Positions 29,343-35,650 of a stretch of 35,650 bases of DNA are shown here, one piece after another. The stretch is taken from the NCBI RefSeq assembly GCF_002885955.2, contig NZ_POQS01000010.1, forward strand, positions 1 through 35,650. The letters are read 5' to 3'. A program made the position numbers and the translations under genes. Below the pieces are notes generated by a model. It worked only from the letters and a program-made list of their open reading frames with translations, did not search any database and was not told the origin of the DNA. This stretch comes from Achromobacter pulmonis. Lineage in GTDB: Bacteria; Pseudomonadota; Gammaproteobacteria; Burkholderiales; Burkholderiaceae_B. Each line of letters begins with the position of its first letter. The stretch's first letter is position 1.

Positions 29343-29357
29343 GCCGACCGCGTCGGC
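29343..29357. terminator. Short hairpin after hipA
   Basis: GCCGAC (29343-29348) and GTCGGC (29352-29357) pair around CGC between the convergent ends of hipA and the membrane-protein gene at 29427. No T-run; a possible weak bidirectional stop. Confidence 0.4.
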
Positions 29358-29426
29358 GGCTGCTGGGACTGGACTCGGCCGGCAACGTCGGCAAGGCACA
29401 GGCGGCCCGGGCCGACCGGGATGGCG

Positions 29427-30233
29427 TCAGCGCGCCATCGCCAGCCGCCGCCGGATCACCAACGCCAGCGTGAACGTCATCGACGCCGCCAGCGCCCAGG
29501 CCAGCGCCGCGTTCGGCGTCCAGTGCGGGGCGGCGAGCGCGAGCGCCGCGCAGAAGGCGGCCAGGCTGGCGGTGCCGAGCAGCGCGGAATAGAGCGTGGC
29601 GATCAGGCTGGCGGTGCCGAGTTTCTGGTGCAGGGTGATGGCGACCACGCTGTAGCCGATGGGAAACGCCAGCAGCAGGCCGGCGCCGGTGGCGCCCAGC
29701 CATTGGCTGGCGGTGGTGACGGCGGCCACCAGCGTGCCGGCCAGCAGGCCGCGCAGGGCGAGCAGGCCGAAGCCGGCCTTGCCTTTGGCGGGGCCGCGCG
29801 GCAGCAGGAAGCGGCGGCCGATGCGCAGGCATAGCGCGGTGACCGCGATGAAAAGCAGGGCGCCGGCCACGGGTTGCGCGGGCAGCTGGCGCAGCGCCAG
29901 CGCGGCCAGCAGCCAGGCGCCGACGGCGCAGCCCAGGCTGGTCCAGGGCGGCGTCCTGGCGGCGACGGCGATGTAGCACAGCAGAAAGCATTGCGTGGCG
30001 CACAGCGACAGCAGCGCGTAGGCGGCGGTCTGCGCGACGAAGGCGGCCGGGGCTTGCGCGGCCAGGAAGTAGAAGCCGGGCCCGAGGATGATGGGCAGGC
30101 CGGCCAGGGCGCCGCCGATGAGCGGGCCGAAGGCGCCCACGGCCCATGAAACCGCCATGACGACGAAGGCCGTGGCCAGCATTCTTACGGCGAGCGCGTC
30201 CAGGGGGACGGTGGAGAGCAGGGTGTCCAGCAT
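29427..30233 (-). CDS. Multi-pass inner-membrane protein
   Basis: A 268-aa very hydrophobic protein with about eight or nine predicted membrane helices (for example V-V-M-A-V-S-W-A-V-G-A-F-G-P near the start and S-M-T-F-T-L-A-L-V-I near the end). A G-P-x-I-G-G-A-L-A-G-L-P motif near 37-48 resembles small transporter-like families of unknown substrate. The ATG at 30233 is preferred; the upstream extension is shadow-like and contains the palindromic operator. Function unknown; possibly an exporter. Confidence 0.75.
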   Translation of the reverse strand: MLDTLLSTVPLDALAVRMLATAFVVMAVSWAVGAFGPLIGGALAGLPIILGPGFYFLAAQAPAAFVAQTAAYALLSLCATQCFLLCYIAVAARTPPWTSLGCAVGAWLLAALALRQLPAQPVAGALLFIAVTALCLRIGRRFLLPRGPAKGKAGFGLLALRGLLAGTLVAAVTTASQWLGATGAGLLLAFPIGYSVVAITLHQKLGTASLIATLYSALLGTASLAAFCAALALAAPHWTPNAALAWALAASMTFTLALVIRRRLAMAR

Positions 30234-30266
30234 GGCGATCCGGTGTCCGGGGTTGGTGGATCGTAC

Positions 30267-30289
30267 ATTATCTGGAACATCCGTTCCAG
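30267..30289. promoter_or_regulatory. Palindromic operator over a candidate -10 box, divergent intergenic region
   Basis: CTGGAAC (30272-30278) and GTTCCAG (30283-30289) form a perfect inverted repeat around ATCC. On the minus strand GATAAT (complement of 30267-30272) can serve as the -10 of the membrane-protein gene starting at 30233. A two-fold 18-bp site like this suits a TetR-type dimer. No such regulator gene is adjacent. Confidence 0.5.
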
Positions 30290-30417
30290 TATTGCCGGCC
30301 GGGGCGGGGCCGCGGCGCTGACACGCTGTGCGCAATCGTGGCAAGCGGTAACAAGTCGCCCGCCGGCGTAGTCTTATGATCGACCGCTACTGATCTGCGC
30401 GACGACAGGGTGGCGAA

Positions 30418-31689
30418 ATGCTCGATGCGGTGCTTGCGCCGTGGGCGCTTACCGGCAGGCTGTGGCTGCGGTTCTGGCCGCAATTGATGGCCCTGGTGCT
30501 GGCCGGCTCGCTGGCCCACGATGTGCTGCTGTGGGCGGCGGTGCATACCGGTTTCGCCCACCATCTGTCCGGCCTGGCGGTGCTGACGCTGGTGGCGCTG
30601 GCGCAGCTGGTGACGACGGTGGCCATGTTCCTGGTGCTGCTTCCGGGCCTGCCGGCCTTGCGCGGCGCGCAGGAAGCGGCGCGCGCCGGCGCGGCGGCGG
30701 ATGGCGGCGGGCAGGGGCGGCTGGGGCAGGTGCTGACCGTGGCCTTGCTGCCGTTTTTCGCGTATTACGCGGCCTGGGGATTCCTGGGCGATACGGTGCG
30801 GCAGTATTCGCGGCTGGCCTTGGGCCTGGACCCGCTGGGCGAGCACGGGCAGGTGCTGGACGCGCTGGATTCGCGCTGGCTGCTGGTGTCGGTGGCGATC
30901 TCGTGGCTGGTGCGCAAGGCGGCGGTGGCGGCGCGCGACCGCACGGGGCGCAGCGGCTGGCAGTGGCTGGTGGTGCTGTGCGAGACCAACTGGATTCTTA
31001 TCGGCCTGTACGTGATCAGCCGCTGGAAGGACCAGGCCTGGCAATGGCTGATCGACAAGCGCGGGCTGGACGCGCTGCTGCAGTCTTTTCTGAACGCGCT
31101 GACGCCGCTGTCGGACGCTTGGGCCGCGGGCATGACGCCGGTGGAGGCGCAGGGCCCGACCCTGGGGGCGGCGCTGGCGCGCCTGTTCTTCTATGCGCTG
31201 CTGCCGGTCGTGTGGCTGGTGATGGCGGCCCTGGTCTATGGCTACGACGTGCGCGAGGACGCGGAGTTGCGGCGCTATGACCGTCTGCAGCGCCTGGGCG
31301 AGCGCTACCGTTCGATGCCGCGTTTCCTGCGGGATTTCGTCGAGCATTTCGTGGCGGGCTATCGCAAGCGCTATCTGCCGCTGGCCAATGGCGTGCGGCT
31401 GGCCTTCCATAGCGGCACGCTGCTGCTGGTGACGCTGATCGTGGGGTATCGGCTGATCGATTGGGGCGCGGCGTGGCTGTGGTATGGCGCGGCGCGCCTG
31501 ATCGGGCCGCATGACCTGGACACCTGGCAGGTGCTGGCGCAGGCGGTGTCGCTGTTGTTCGGCAGCCCGTTCCGGGATTCGTCCACCGGCCTGCTGATCG
31601 AGCCTTTGCGCATCTGCTTTCTGGCGGCCGTGCTGGAGAGCGCGTTCGCGCCATGGCAGTCGCGCCGCGCGGCGGCCGCGGCCGCCTGA
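30418..31689 (+). CDS. Large polytopic membrane protein, unknown function
   Basis: This 423-aa protein has at least six predicted membrane segments (for example L-M-A-L-V-L-A-G-S-L-A, L-V-T-T-V-A-M-F-L-V-L-L, Y-A-L-L-P-V-V-W-L-V-M-A-A-L and L-L-L-V-T-L-I-V-G-Y) separated by charged loops. A central cytoplasmic region is basic and aromatic (R-Y-D-R-L-Q-R-L-G-E-R-Y and F-V-A-G-Y-R-K-R-Y). It is convergent with a three-gene operon of small membrane-anchored proteins, probably functionally linked. The ATG at 30418 follows a short G-rich site. No family recognised. Confidence 0.75.
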   Translation: MLDAVLAPWALTGRLWLRFWPQLMALVLAGSLAHDVLLWAAVHTGFAHHLSGLAVLTLVALAQLVTTVAMFLVLLPGLPALRGAQEAARAGAAADGGGQGRLGQVLTVALLPFFAYYAAWGFLGDTVRQYSRLALGLDPLGEHGQVLDALDSRWLLVSVAISWLVRKAAVAARDRTGRSGWQWLVVLCETNWILIGLYVISRWKDQAWQWLIDKRGLDALLQSFLNALTPLSDAWAAGMTPVEAQGPTLGAALARLFFYALLPVVWLVMAALVYGYDVREDAELRRYDRLQRLGERYRSMPRFLRDFVEHFVAGYRKRYLPLANGVRLAFHSGTLLLVTLIVGYRLIDWGAAWLWYGAARLIGPHDLDTWQVLAQAVSLLFGSPFRDSSTGLLIEPLRICFLAAVLESAFAPWQSRRAAAAAA

Positions 31690-32253
31690 TCAGCCGGGCG
31701 CGGGCGGCGTGAAGCGCAGGTAGGCCGGCCGGTCGCTGTCCATGGAGACGGACAGCGACCAGGGCGGCTCGGCGTCGGCCGGCACCATGAAGGCTTCGAT
31801 GATGACGACACGCGAGCCGGGCGCGATGCCGCGATGCGCGGCGGCCACGCAGCCGCGCGCCGCGGCCGGCGGCACGCGCAGCGCCGGCTCGATGGCGGGC
31901 AGCCAGGTGCGTCCGCGCGCGTCGTGCAGGGCGATGCGGCAGCCGCGCCAGCGCACGGGCAGGTCGGAGGCTTCCACGTGCACCGAAAAGGCGGCCAGCG
32001 CCGCGCGCGAGCCGGGCAGCCAGCCTTTGTTGGCCGGCGGCTCCATGACGCCGAATTCCTGCAGGCTCCAACGGGCGCCACCCAGCGGCGCCGTGGCGCC
32101 TGCCGCCACGTCGTGCGGCCGCAGTTCGCGTCCCTGAAGCCAACGGGCCGCGTTTTCGCGTCCGCCCCAGAAGAGCGTCAGCAGCAGCAACGGAGGCAGG
32201 AGCCAGAGGCTGCGCCGGCGCCAGCGGCGCTCGGCGGGCTGGACGTCGTTCAA
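31690..32253 (-). CDS. Membrane-anchored hypothetical protein, third gene of a trio
   Basis: The 187-aa protein has one N-terminal hydrophobic helix (R-R-S-L-W-L-L-P-P-L-L-L-L-T-L-F-W) after a basic stretch, so the C-terminal domain lies in the periplasm. That domain is beta-rich in look (F-S-V-H-V-E-A-S-D-L-P-V and S-R-V-V-I-I-E-A-F-M-V-P). Start is TTG at 32253 with AGGAG eight bases upstream; it overlaps the preceding stop by 4 bases (TTGA). The stop lies just after the convergent membrane-protein gene. Function unknown. Confidence 0.68.
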   Translation of the reverse strand: MNDVQPAERRWRRRSLWLLPPLLLLTLFWGGRENAARWLQGRELRPHDVAAGATAPLGGARWSLQEFGVMEPPANKGWLPGSRAALAAFSVHVEASDLPVRWRGCRIALHDARGRTWLPAIEPALRVPPAAARGCVAAAHRGIAPGSRVVIIEAFMVPADAEPPWSLSVSMDSDRPAYLRFTPPAPG

Positions 32254-32831
32254 GGGGGGCTCTCCTGGTCCAGATCGTATCGGGCGATGGCTTGCGGCCG
32301 GCCATCGGCGTCGACGGGTACGTCGTCCAGCGCGATGCGCGCCTGCGAATCCAGGCGCGGCCCGTAGCGCGAGGACAGCAGCAGGGCGGCGCCGCGCGCC
32401 TGGTCGGGACGGATTTCGAACACCAGCCGCACGCTGCGCGGCAGGCCCGGGTCCAGTGCGTAGGGCGGCACGCCGCGCGCCAGCGACAGGCGGTCGGTGT
32501 GGCGGTAGGCCAGGCCGTCGGGCCCGAGCCACGCGGCTTCGGCCATGGTGGCCGAGGTGTCGGCGGCGGCCAGGCGCAGCCACACGATGGCCCATACCCC
32601 GCCGGTGTCGCGGACCTGCTCCGCGCCCAGGCGCCGATAGGCCAGTTGCCGCGCGAACTGGACGCGCTCGACCGTGGCCTGGAACAGGCGGGTGTCGACC
32701 GCCTCGCCCATGACGCCGCGTTCGACGATGGGACCGGTCAGGTCCATGTAGCGCGGCGTGCTGCGCTGCATGCCGTACAACGCCAGCGCCGAGGCAAGAA
32801 TCAGCAGCAGCGAGCCCAGCCGCGCGCTCAT
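32250..32831 (-). CDS. Membrane-anchored hypothetical protein, second gene of a trio
   Basis: A 193-aa protein with an N-terminal hydrophobic anchor (G-S-L-L-L-I-L-A-S-A-L-A-L-Y-G) and a periplasmic domain rich in polar strands (W-A-I-V-W-L-R-L-A-A-A, V-R-L-V-F-E-I). The ATG at 32831 overlaps the upstream gene stop by 4 bases and the 3' end overlaps the next start by 4 bases, so the trio is tightly coupled. All three share a short anchor plus a ~150-aa exterior domain, suggesting a complex. No family recognised. Confidence 0.7.
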   Translation of the reverse strand: MSARLGSLLLILASALALYGMQRSTPRYMDLTGPIVERGVMGEAVDTRLFQATVERVQFARQLAYRRLGAEQVRDTGGVWAIVWLRLAAADTSATMAEAAWLGPDGLAYRHTDRLSLARGVPPYALDPGLPRSVRLVFEIRPDQARGAALLLSSRYGPRLDSQARIALDDVPVDADGRPQAIARYDLDQESPP

Positions 32832-33406
32832 TGCACCGCCTTCGCGCCGTCTTGCGCCACGGGCAGCTCGACCCGGCCCACGACGGCGGGATTGAACCAG
32901 CCGGGCGCGCCGTACAGGTTGTCGATGGGCTTGTAGGTCTTGCTCGCCACCGCGAAGGCGGCCTGCGCGGGCGCGGCGGCGGAGGGCGGCAGCGTCCAGA
33001 TGAAGGCGACGCGTTCGGGCAGGCCGGGCTGCAGGTAGGGCATTTGCAGCGAGTCGCGCAGGCCCACCACATACGGCTTGCCGGCGGCCGCGTTCCAGCG
33101 GAACACGCCGAGATAGTCGGCGCTGGATTCCGCCGTGCGGTTGGTCAGTTCGGCTTCCAGCACCAGCGCCGTGGCGCCGGGCTTTACCGGCACGCCGTAG
33201 GCCTTGCCCGACGCGGTCCAGGCGCGTTGCGGCACCACCCGCCATTGGCCGGTCTGGATGGCCGCGCCGGCGGCGAACACCGGCTCGGCGCCGCGGCTGA
33301 TCTTGCCATACGCGCCATAGAGCGCCACGCTGGCCGCGGCCACGAGCGTGCCGATGCCGGCCAGCGCGGCTGCGATACGGGACTTGAGCGACTGCAATAC
33401 GCGCAT
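32828..33406 (-). CDS. Membrane-anchored hypothetical protein, first gene of a trio
   Basis: This 192-aa protein has an N-terminal membrane helix (I-A-A-A-L-A-G-I-G-T-L-V-A-A-A-S-V-A-L-Y) and an exterior domain with an immunoglobulin-like feel: A-L-V-L-E-A-E-L-T-N-R-T-A-E-S-S is a pattern common in DUF4352/FxLYD-type beta-sandwich domains, where a conserved N-R-T precedes a turn. It leads the minus-strand operon 33406-31690. Function unknown; the shared layout with the next two products suggests an envelope complex. Confidence 0.7.
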   Translation of the reverse strand: MRVLQSLKSRIAAALAGIGTLVAAASVALYGAYGKISRGAEPVFAAGAAIQTGQWRVVPQRAWTASGKAYGVPVKPGATALVLEAELTNRTAESSADYLGVFRWNAAAGKPYVVGLRDSLQMPYLQPGLPERVAFIWTLPPSAAAPAQAAFAVASKTYKPIDNLYGAPGWFNPAVVGRVELPVAQDGAKAVQ

Positions 33407-33533
33407 CGGAGCTCCAGGGCGGCGCGAGTCGAGTCACCGATCGTAGGCGGGTGTTTCCAAACCGGCCAGCCCGGATGTTTCCAGGCGTGTCATCAACGGC
33501 CGGACGGCGCGGCTGCGCCAGGTTTTGACACAA

Positions 33534-34709
33534 TTACCGCGGCAGCGCTGCGGAAAAACGGCCATGCGCTTCTTGCCACGGGTATTCCAATTGCACGGCG
33601 ACCATGTCGGCGGTGGACGCGCCGTAGCGGCCCGCGATGGCCTGCAGGGTCCGGTCCAGCGCCTGGGCCGGCCGCTGCTCGGTCGCGGTGGCGATGCGCG
33701 CGTGCGCCGGCCAGTCGGCCGCGGCCGCGTCGGGAACGATGCGTATGCCGTTGCGGGTCTGTACCGGTTGCGGCGAATCCGCGTACGACGCGGCTCTGGA
33801 ACGGTAGGTGCGCGACCAGGCGTCGGCCACCAGCGCAAGCGAGACTTCGTCCATGCCGGGCGCAAGCGCCACGCCGATCCGTTCGCGGTTCCAGAACGCC
33901 AGCGAGTTGCCCAACACCGTCGTGACGAAGGGCCGGGTCAGCGCATAGTTGCGGCTGGCGTGGCGAGCGTCCCAGGCGGGCAGGCCGAGGTCGCCGGCCA
34001 CGGCCTCGGCCTTTTGCCGCCCGGCGATGGCCTCGATCAGCATGAGCATCATGGGCATGGAGGCGGAGATTCCGGTGCTGGTCGCCACGCCCCGGTCCGT
34101 CACGACGCGCCGGTCCGCGACGTAGGAGATCGACGGATGCGCGCGCAGCAGGTCGTTCAGGTAGTACCAATGGGTGGTGCCGCGCTTGCCGTCGAGCAGG
34201 CCGGCGGCGGCAACGACCTTGGCCCCGGCGCACACGCCGAGTATGGTCGCGCCCTTGCGGGACTGTGCAAGCAGCCAGGCCAGGATGGCGGGATCGTCGT
34301 CGCGGCTCATGGCGGGCACGATGACGTAGTCGGCCCCGGCCGGATGGCGCGCGTCGAAACTGGCGAGCGTGGCGTCGGGCTGTACCGCGAGCGCGGGATA
34401 CAGCTTTACCGGACCGGCCGCGCTCGCCAGCATTTCCACGTCGGCGATGTCGGCGCGGCGCAGTATGCCGGCGGGCATCAGATAGTCGGTGGTCTCGGTG
34501 GCGTCGTTCAGGCCCACCACCGCTACCAGCGGGCGCTGCCGTTTGGGCGGCGCGAGCGCGGCCAGCATGGCCTTGGTTTCATCGGCCGCGATGGGCGGCG
34601 GTTCGGCGCGTCCGGGCTGGGACGGCAGGCTGAGTATCCAGGCGCCGAAACCGGCCAGCGCGAGCAGCGGCAGGGCCAGCGCAATCCGGACGGCATGGCG
34701 GTTCGGCAT
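33534..34709 (-). CDS. Membrane-anchored DJ-1/PfpI (class I glutamine amidotransferase-like) protein
   Basis: The 391-aa protein begins with a hydrophobic N-terminal helix (V-R-I-A-L-A-L-P-L-L-A-L-A-G-F-G) that acts as an anchor or signal. A DJ-1/PfpI domain follows (about 58-215), with the nucleophile elbow I-L-G-V-C-A-G-A-K and a G-K-R-G-T-T-H-W segment, as in GlxA-type proteins. The AraC-type DNA-binding domain of GlxA is missing. Instead a second, partial DJ-1-like stretch appears (R-I-G-V-A-L-A-P-G-M-D-E-V-S then V-Q-T-R-N-G-I-R-I). The ATG at 34709 is chosen over the shadow-like upstream extension. Role unknown; possibly a periplasmic sensor or hydrolase. Confidence 0.78.
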   Translation of the reverse strand: MPNRHAVRIALALPLLALAGFGAWILSLPSQPGRAEPPPIAADETKAMLAALAPPKRQRPLVAVVGLNDATETTDYLMPAGILRRADIADVEMLASAAGPVKLYPALAVQPDATLASFDARHPAGADYVIVPAMSRDDDPAILAWLLAQSRKGATILGVCAGAKVVAAAGLLDGKRGTTHWYYLNDLLRAHPSISYVADRRVVTDRGVATSTGISASMPMMLMLIEAIAGRQKAEAVAGDLGLPAWDARHASRNYALTRPFVTTVLGNSLAFWNRERIGVALAPGMDEVSLALVADAWSRTYRSRAASYADSPQPVQTRNGIRIVPDAAAADWPAHARIATATEQRPAQALDRTLQAIAGRYGASTADMVAVQLEYPWQEAHGRFSAALPR

Positions 34710-34816
34710 GATCGGAATTCTTCGAATGCGGGCCGTTGGCCGGCGGTGCTGCAATGGCCGGCGGCAGGTTGGGGCGGGTGTTGAAATAGTACTTCCCGCC
34801 GTCACACGGCACCGGA

Positions 34817-34834
34817 ATTGGCATATATGCCAAT
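34817..34834. promoter_or_regulatory. Perfect 18-bp palindrome upstream of the DJ-1/PfpI gene
   Basis: ATTGGCATATATGCCAAT reads the same on both strands. It lies in an A+T-rich patch 107 bases before the ATG at 34709 and after the stop of the MFS gene. It is a likely operator for a dimeric regulator; nothing nearby encodes one. Confidence 0.55.
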
Positions 34835-34929
34835 ATTGTTATATTCACCTGAGCGCCATCCACAGGCGGGCAGCTCGATGGCTGGATTTCGGCTCTCCAC
34901 TACTGCGCAATCCGATATTCTCGACACCC

Positions 34930-35650
34930 TCAATGCGACAGCTCCTCCAGCGACCGCCCCTTGGTTTCCGCGCCCAGCACGATCACGACCAGTCCCGCGA
35001 TGACGAAGGACGCCGCGCCCAGCGCGAAGATGCCGGCCTGGCCGGTAAGGGGCAGCAGCACGCCGACCACGTAGGGGCCGACCAGCGAGCCGACGCGGCC
35101 GATGGACGAGGCGAAGCCGGCGCCGGTGGCGCGCGAGCGCGTGGGGTAGAGCTCCGGCGTGTAGGCGTATAGCACCGACCACATGCCGAAAAGGAAGAAC
35201 TGCATGCACAGGCCGGCTCCGATCAGGTAGGGCAGGGGCGCCTGCATGGCCGCGGCCTGTCCGTAGAGGTAGGCGGACACGGCGCTGCCGAGCAGGGTCA
35301 GCACGCAGGCGGGCTTGCGGCCCCAGGCTTCCAGCAGCCAGGCGGCGAAGATGAATCCGGGGATGCCGGCCAGCGAGATGTACACGGTGTACAGCACCGA
35401 CTTGGTGGCTTCGTAGCCGGCCTGCTGCAGCAGCGCGCCCAACCAGGTGGTCAGGCCGTAGTAGCCGAGCAGGGCGAAGAACCACAGTATCCACAGCATG
35501 GCCGTGCGCTTGGCGTAGATGCCGTGCCACAGTTCGGCATAGAGCGCGCGGCGGCTGGGGCGGGCCTGGGCGGTGAGGTCGGTGACGGGCGGCAATTCGC
35601 TCAGGCGGCCCGAGCGCATCACGGAATGTTCGAAGCGGCCGGTGACGGCG
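34930..35650 (-). CDS. MFS transporter, C-terminal part (5' end beyond the window)
   Basis: About 240 residues are visible and the frame continues past base 35650. They contain the second half of a 12-helix major facilitator protein: a charged central loop, then six membrane segments (I-L-W-F-F-A-L-L-G-Y-Y-G-L, V-Y-I-S-L-A-G-I-P-G-F-I, and so on) with the typical W-G-R-K and P-E-L-Y-P-T-R-x-R motifs and a terminal E-T-K-G-R-S-L-E-E-L. These are the metabolite:H+ symporter (sugar/aromatic acid) signatures. The substrate cannot be told. It is the last gene in the window and probably chromosomal. Confidence 0.88.
   Translation of the reverse strand, partial: AVTGRFEHSVMRSGRLSELPPVTDLTAQARPSRRALYAELWHGIYAKRTAMLWILWFFALLGYYGLTTWLGALLQQAGYEATKSVLYTVYISLAGIPGFIFAAWLLEAWGRKPACVLTLLGSAVSAYLYGQAAAMQAPLPYLIGAGLCMQFFLFGMWSVLYAYTPELYPTRSRATGAGFASSIGRVGSLVGPYVVGVLLPLTGQAGIFALGAASFVIAGLVVIVLGAETKGRSLEELSH

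Overview
The window is about 35.6 kb of high-G+C DNA, most likely from a betaproteobacterium of the order Burkholderiales; the Bordetella/Achromobacter group (Alcaligenaceae) is my best guess. I base this on codon use, the Burkholderiales-type H-NS protein and the chromosomal gene style on the right. No rRNA, tRNA or CRISPR array was seen. It has three parts: the left end of a Mu-like prophage (1 to about 1488), an accessory island of plasmid or integrative-element type (about 1490 to 27150), and ordinary chromosome (about 27150 to 35650).

Mu-like prophage: reading right to left are a phage end with three TTTCAAGTT sites, a LexA-type repressor, a divergent control region with a 21-bp-spaced direct repeat, a Ner-like regulator and the start of transposase A. 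The phage leaves the window on the left and appears to have inserted into the island.

Island, left block (2005-13860): small unknown genes, a DUF4365 nuclease-like gene, then a run of tightly spaced genes (3339-11162) for a zinc-ribbon protein, a HerA/VirD4-like ATPase, a protein with about seven helix-turn-helix modules, an N6-methylase-like protein without the NPPY motif but with a C-terminal sliding-clamp motif, two unknowns, an ADP-ribosyltransferase-like protein and a PP-loop (PAPS-reductase family) protein. A MazF/PemK-like toxin-antitoxin pair and a tyrosine recombinase consisting of the catalytic domain alone follow.

Island, centre (13965-24497): a complete PRTRC (ParB-related, ThiF-related cassette) locus in the order ParB, E, C, F, B, A, ThiF, then a small gene, an H-NS-family gene, a complete tyrosine recombinase on the minus strand, a 1.2-kb gene-free stretch, the ParM-like protein D and a small partner gene. 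Read together, C (ubiquitin-like), ThiF (E1-like), B (E2-like, one cysteine) and A (JAMM metallopeptidase) form a complete candidate bacterial ubiquitin-like conjugation and deconjugation set, placed among ParB-like and actin-like DNA-segregation genes. Protein C has an unusual long tail past the expected terminal glycine. This is the most interesting system in the window.

Island, right edge (24505-27150): a Cas4-like nuclease apparently split across two overlapping genes, one half fused to a CFI-box domain and the other membrane-anchored; a lower-G+C trypsin-like protease; and a gene-free region with about ten copies of a GATACCGTC iteron-like repeat in both orientations.

Chromosome (27158-35650): a strong stem-loop terminator, a MazG-type pyrophosphohydrolase, a divergent hipBA toxin-antitoxin operon whose promoter overlaps that of mazG, two multi-pass membrane proteins, a three-gene operon of small membrane-anchored proteins, a membrane-anchored DJ-1/PfpI protein and the 3' part of an MFS transporter.
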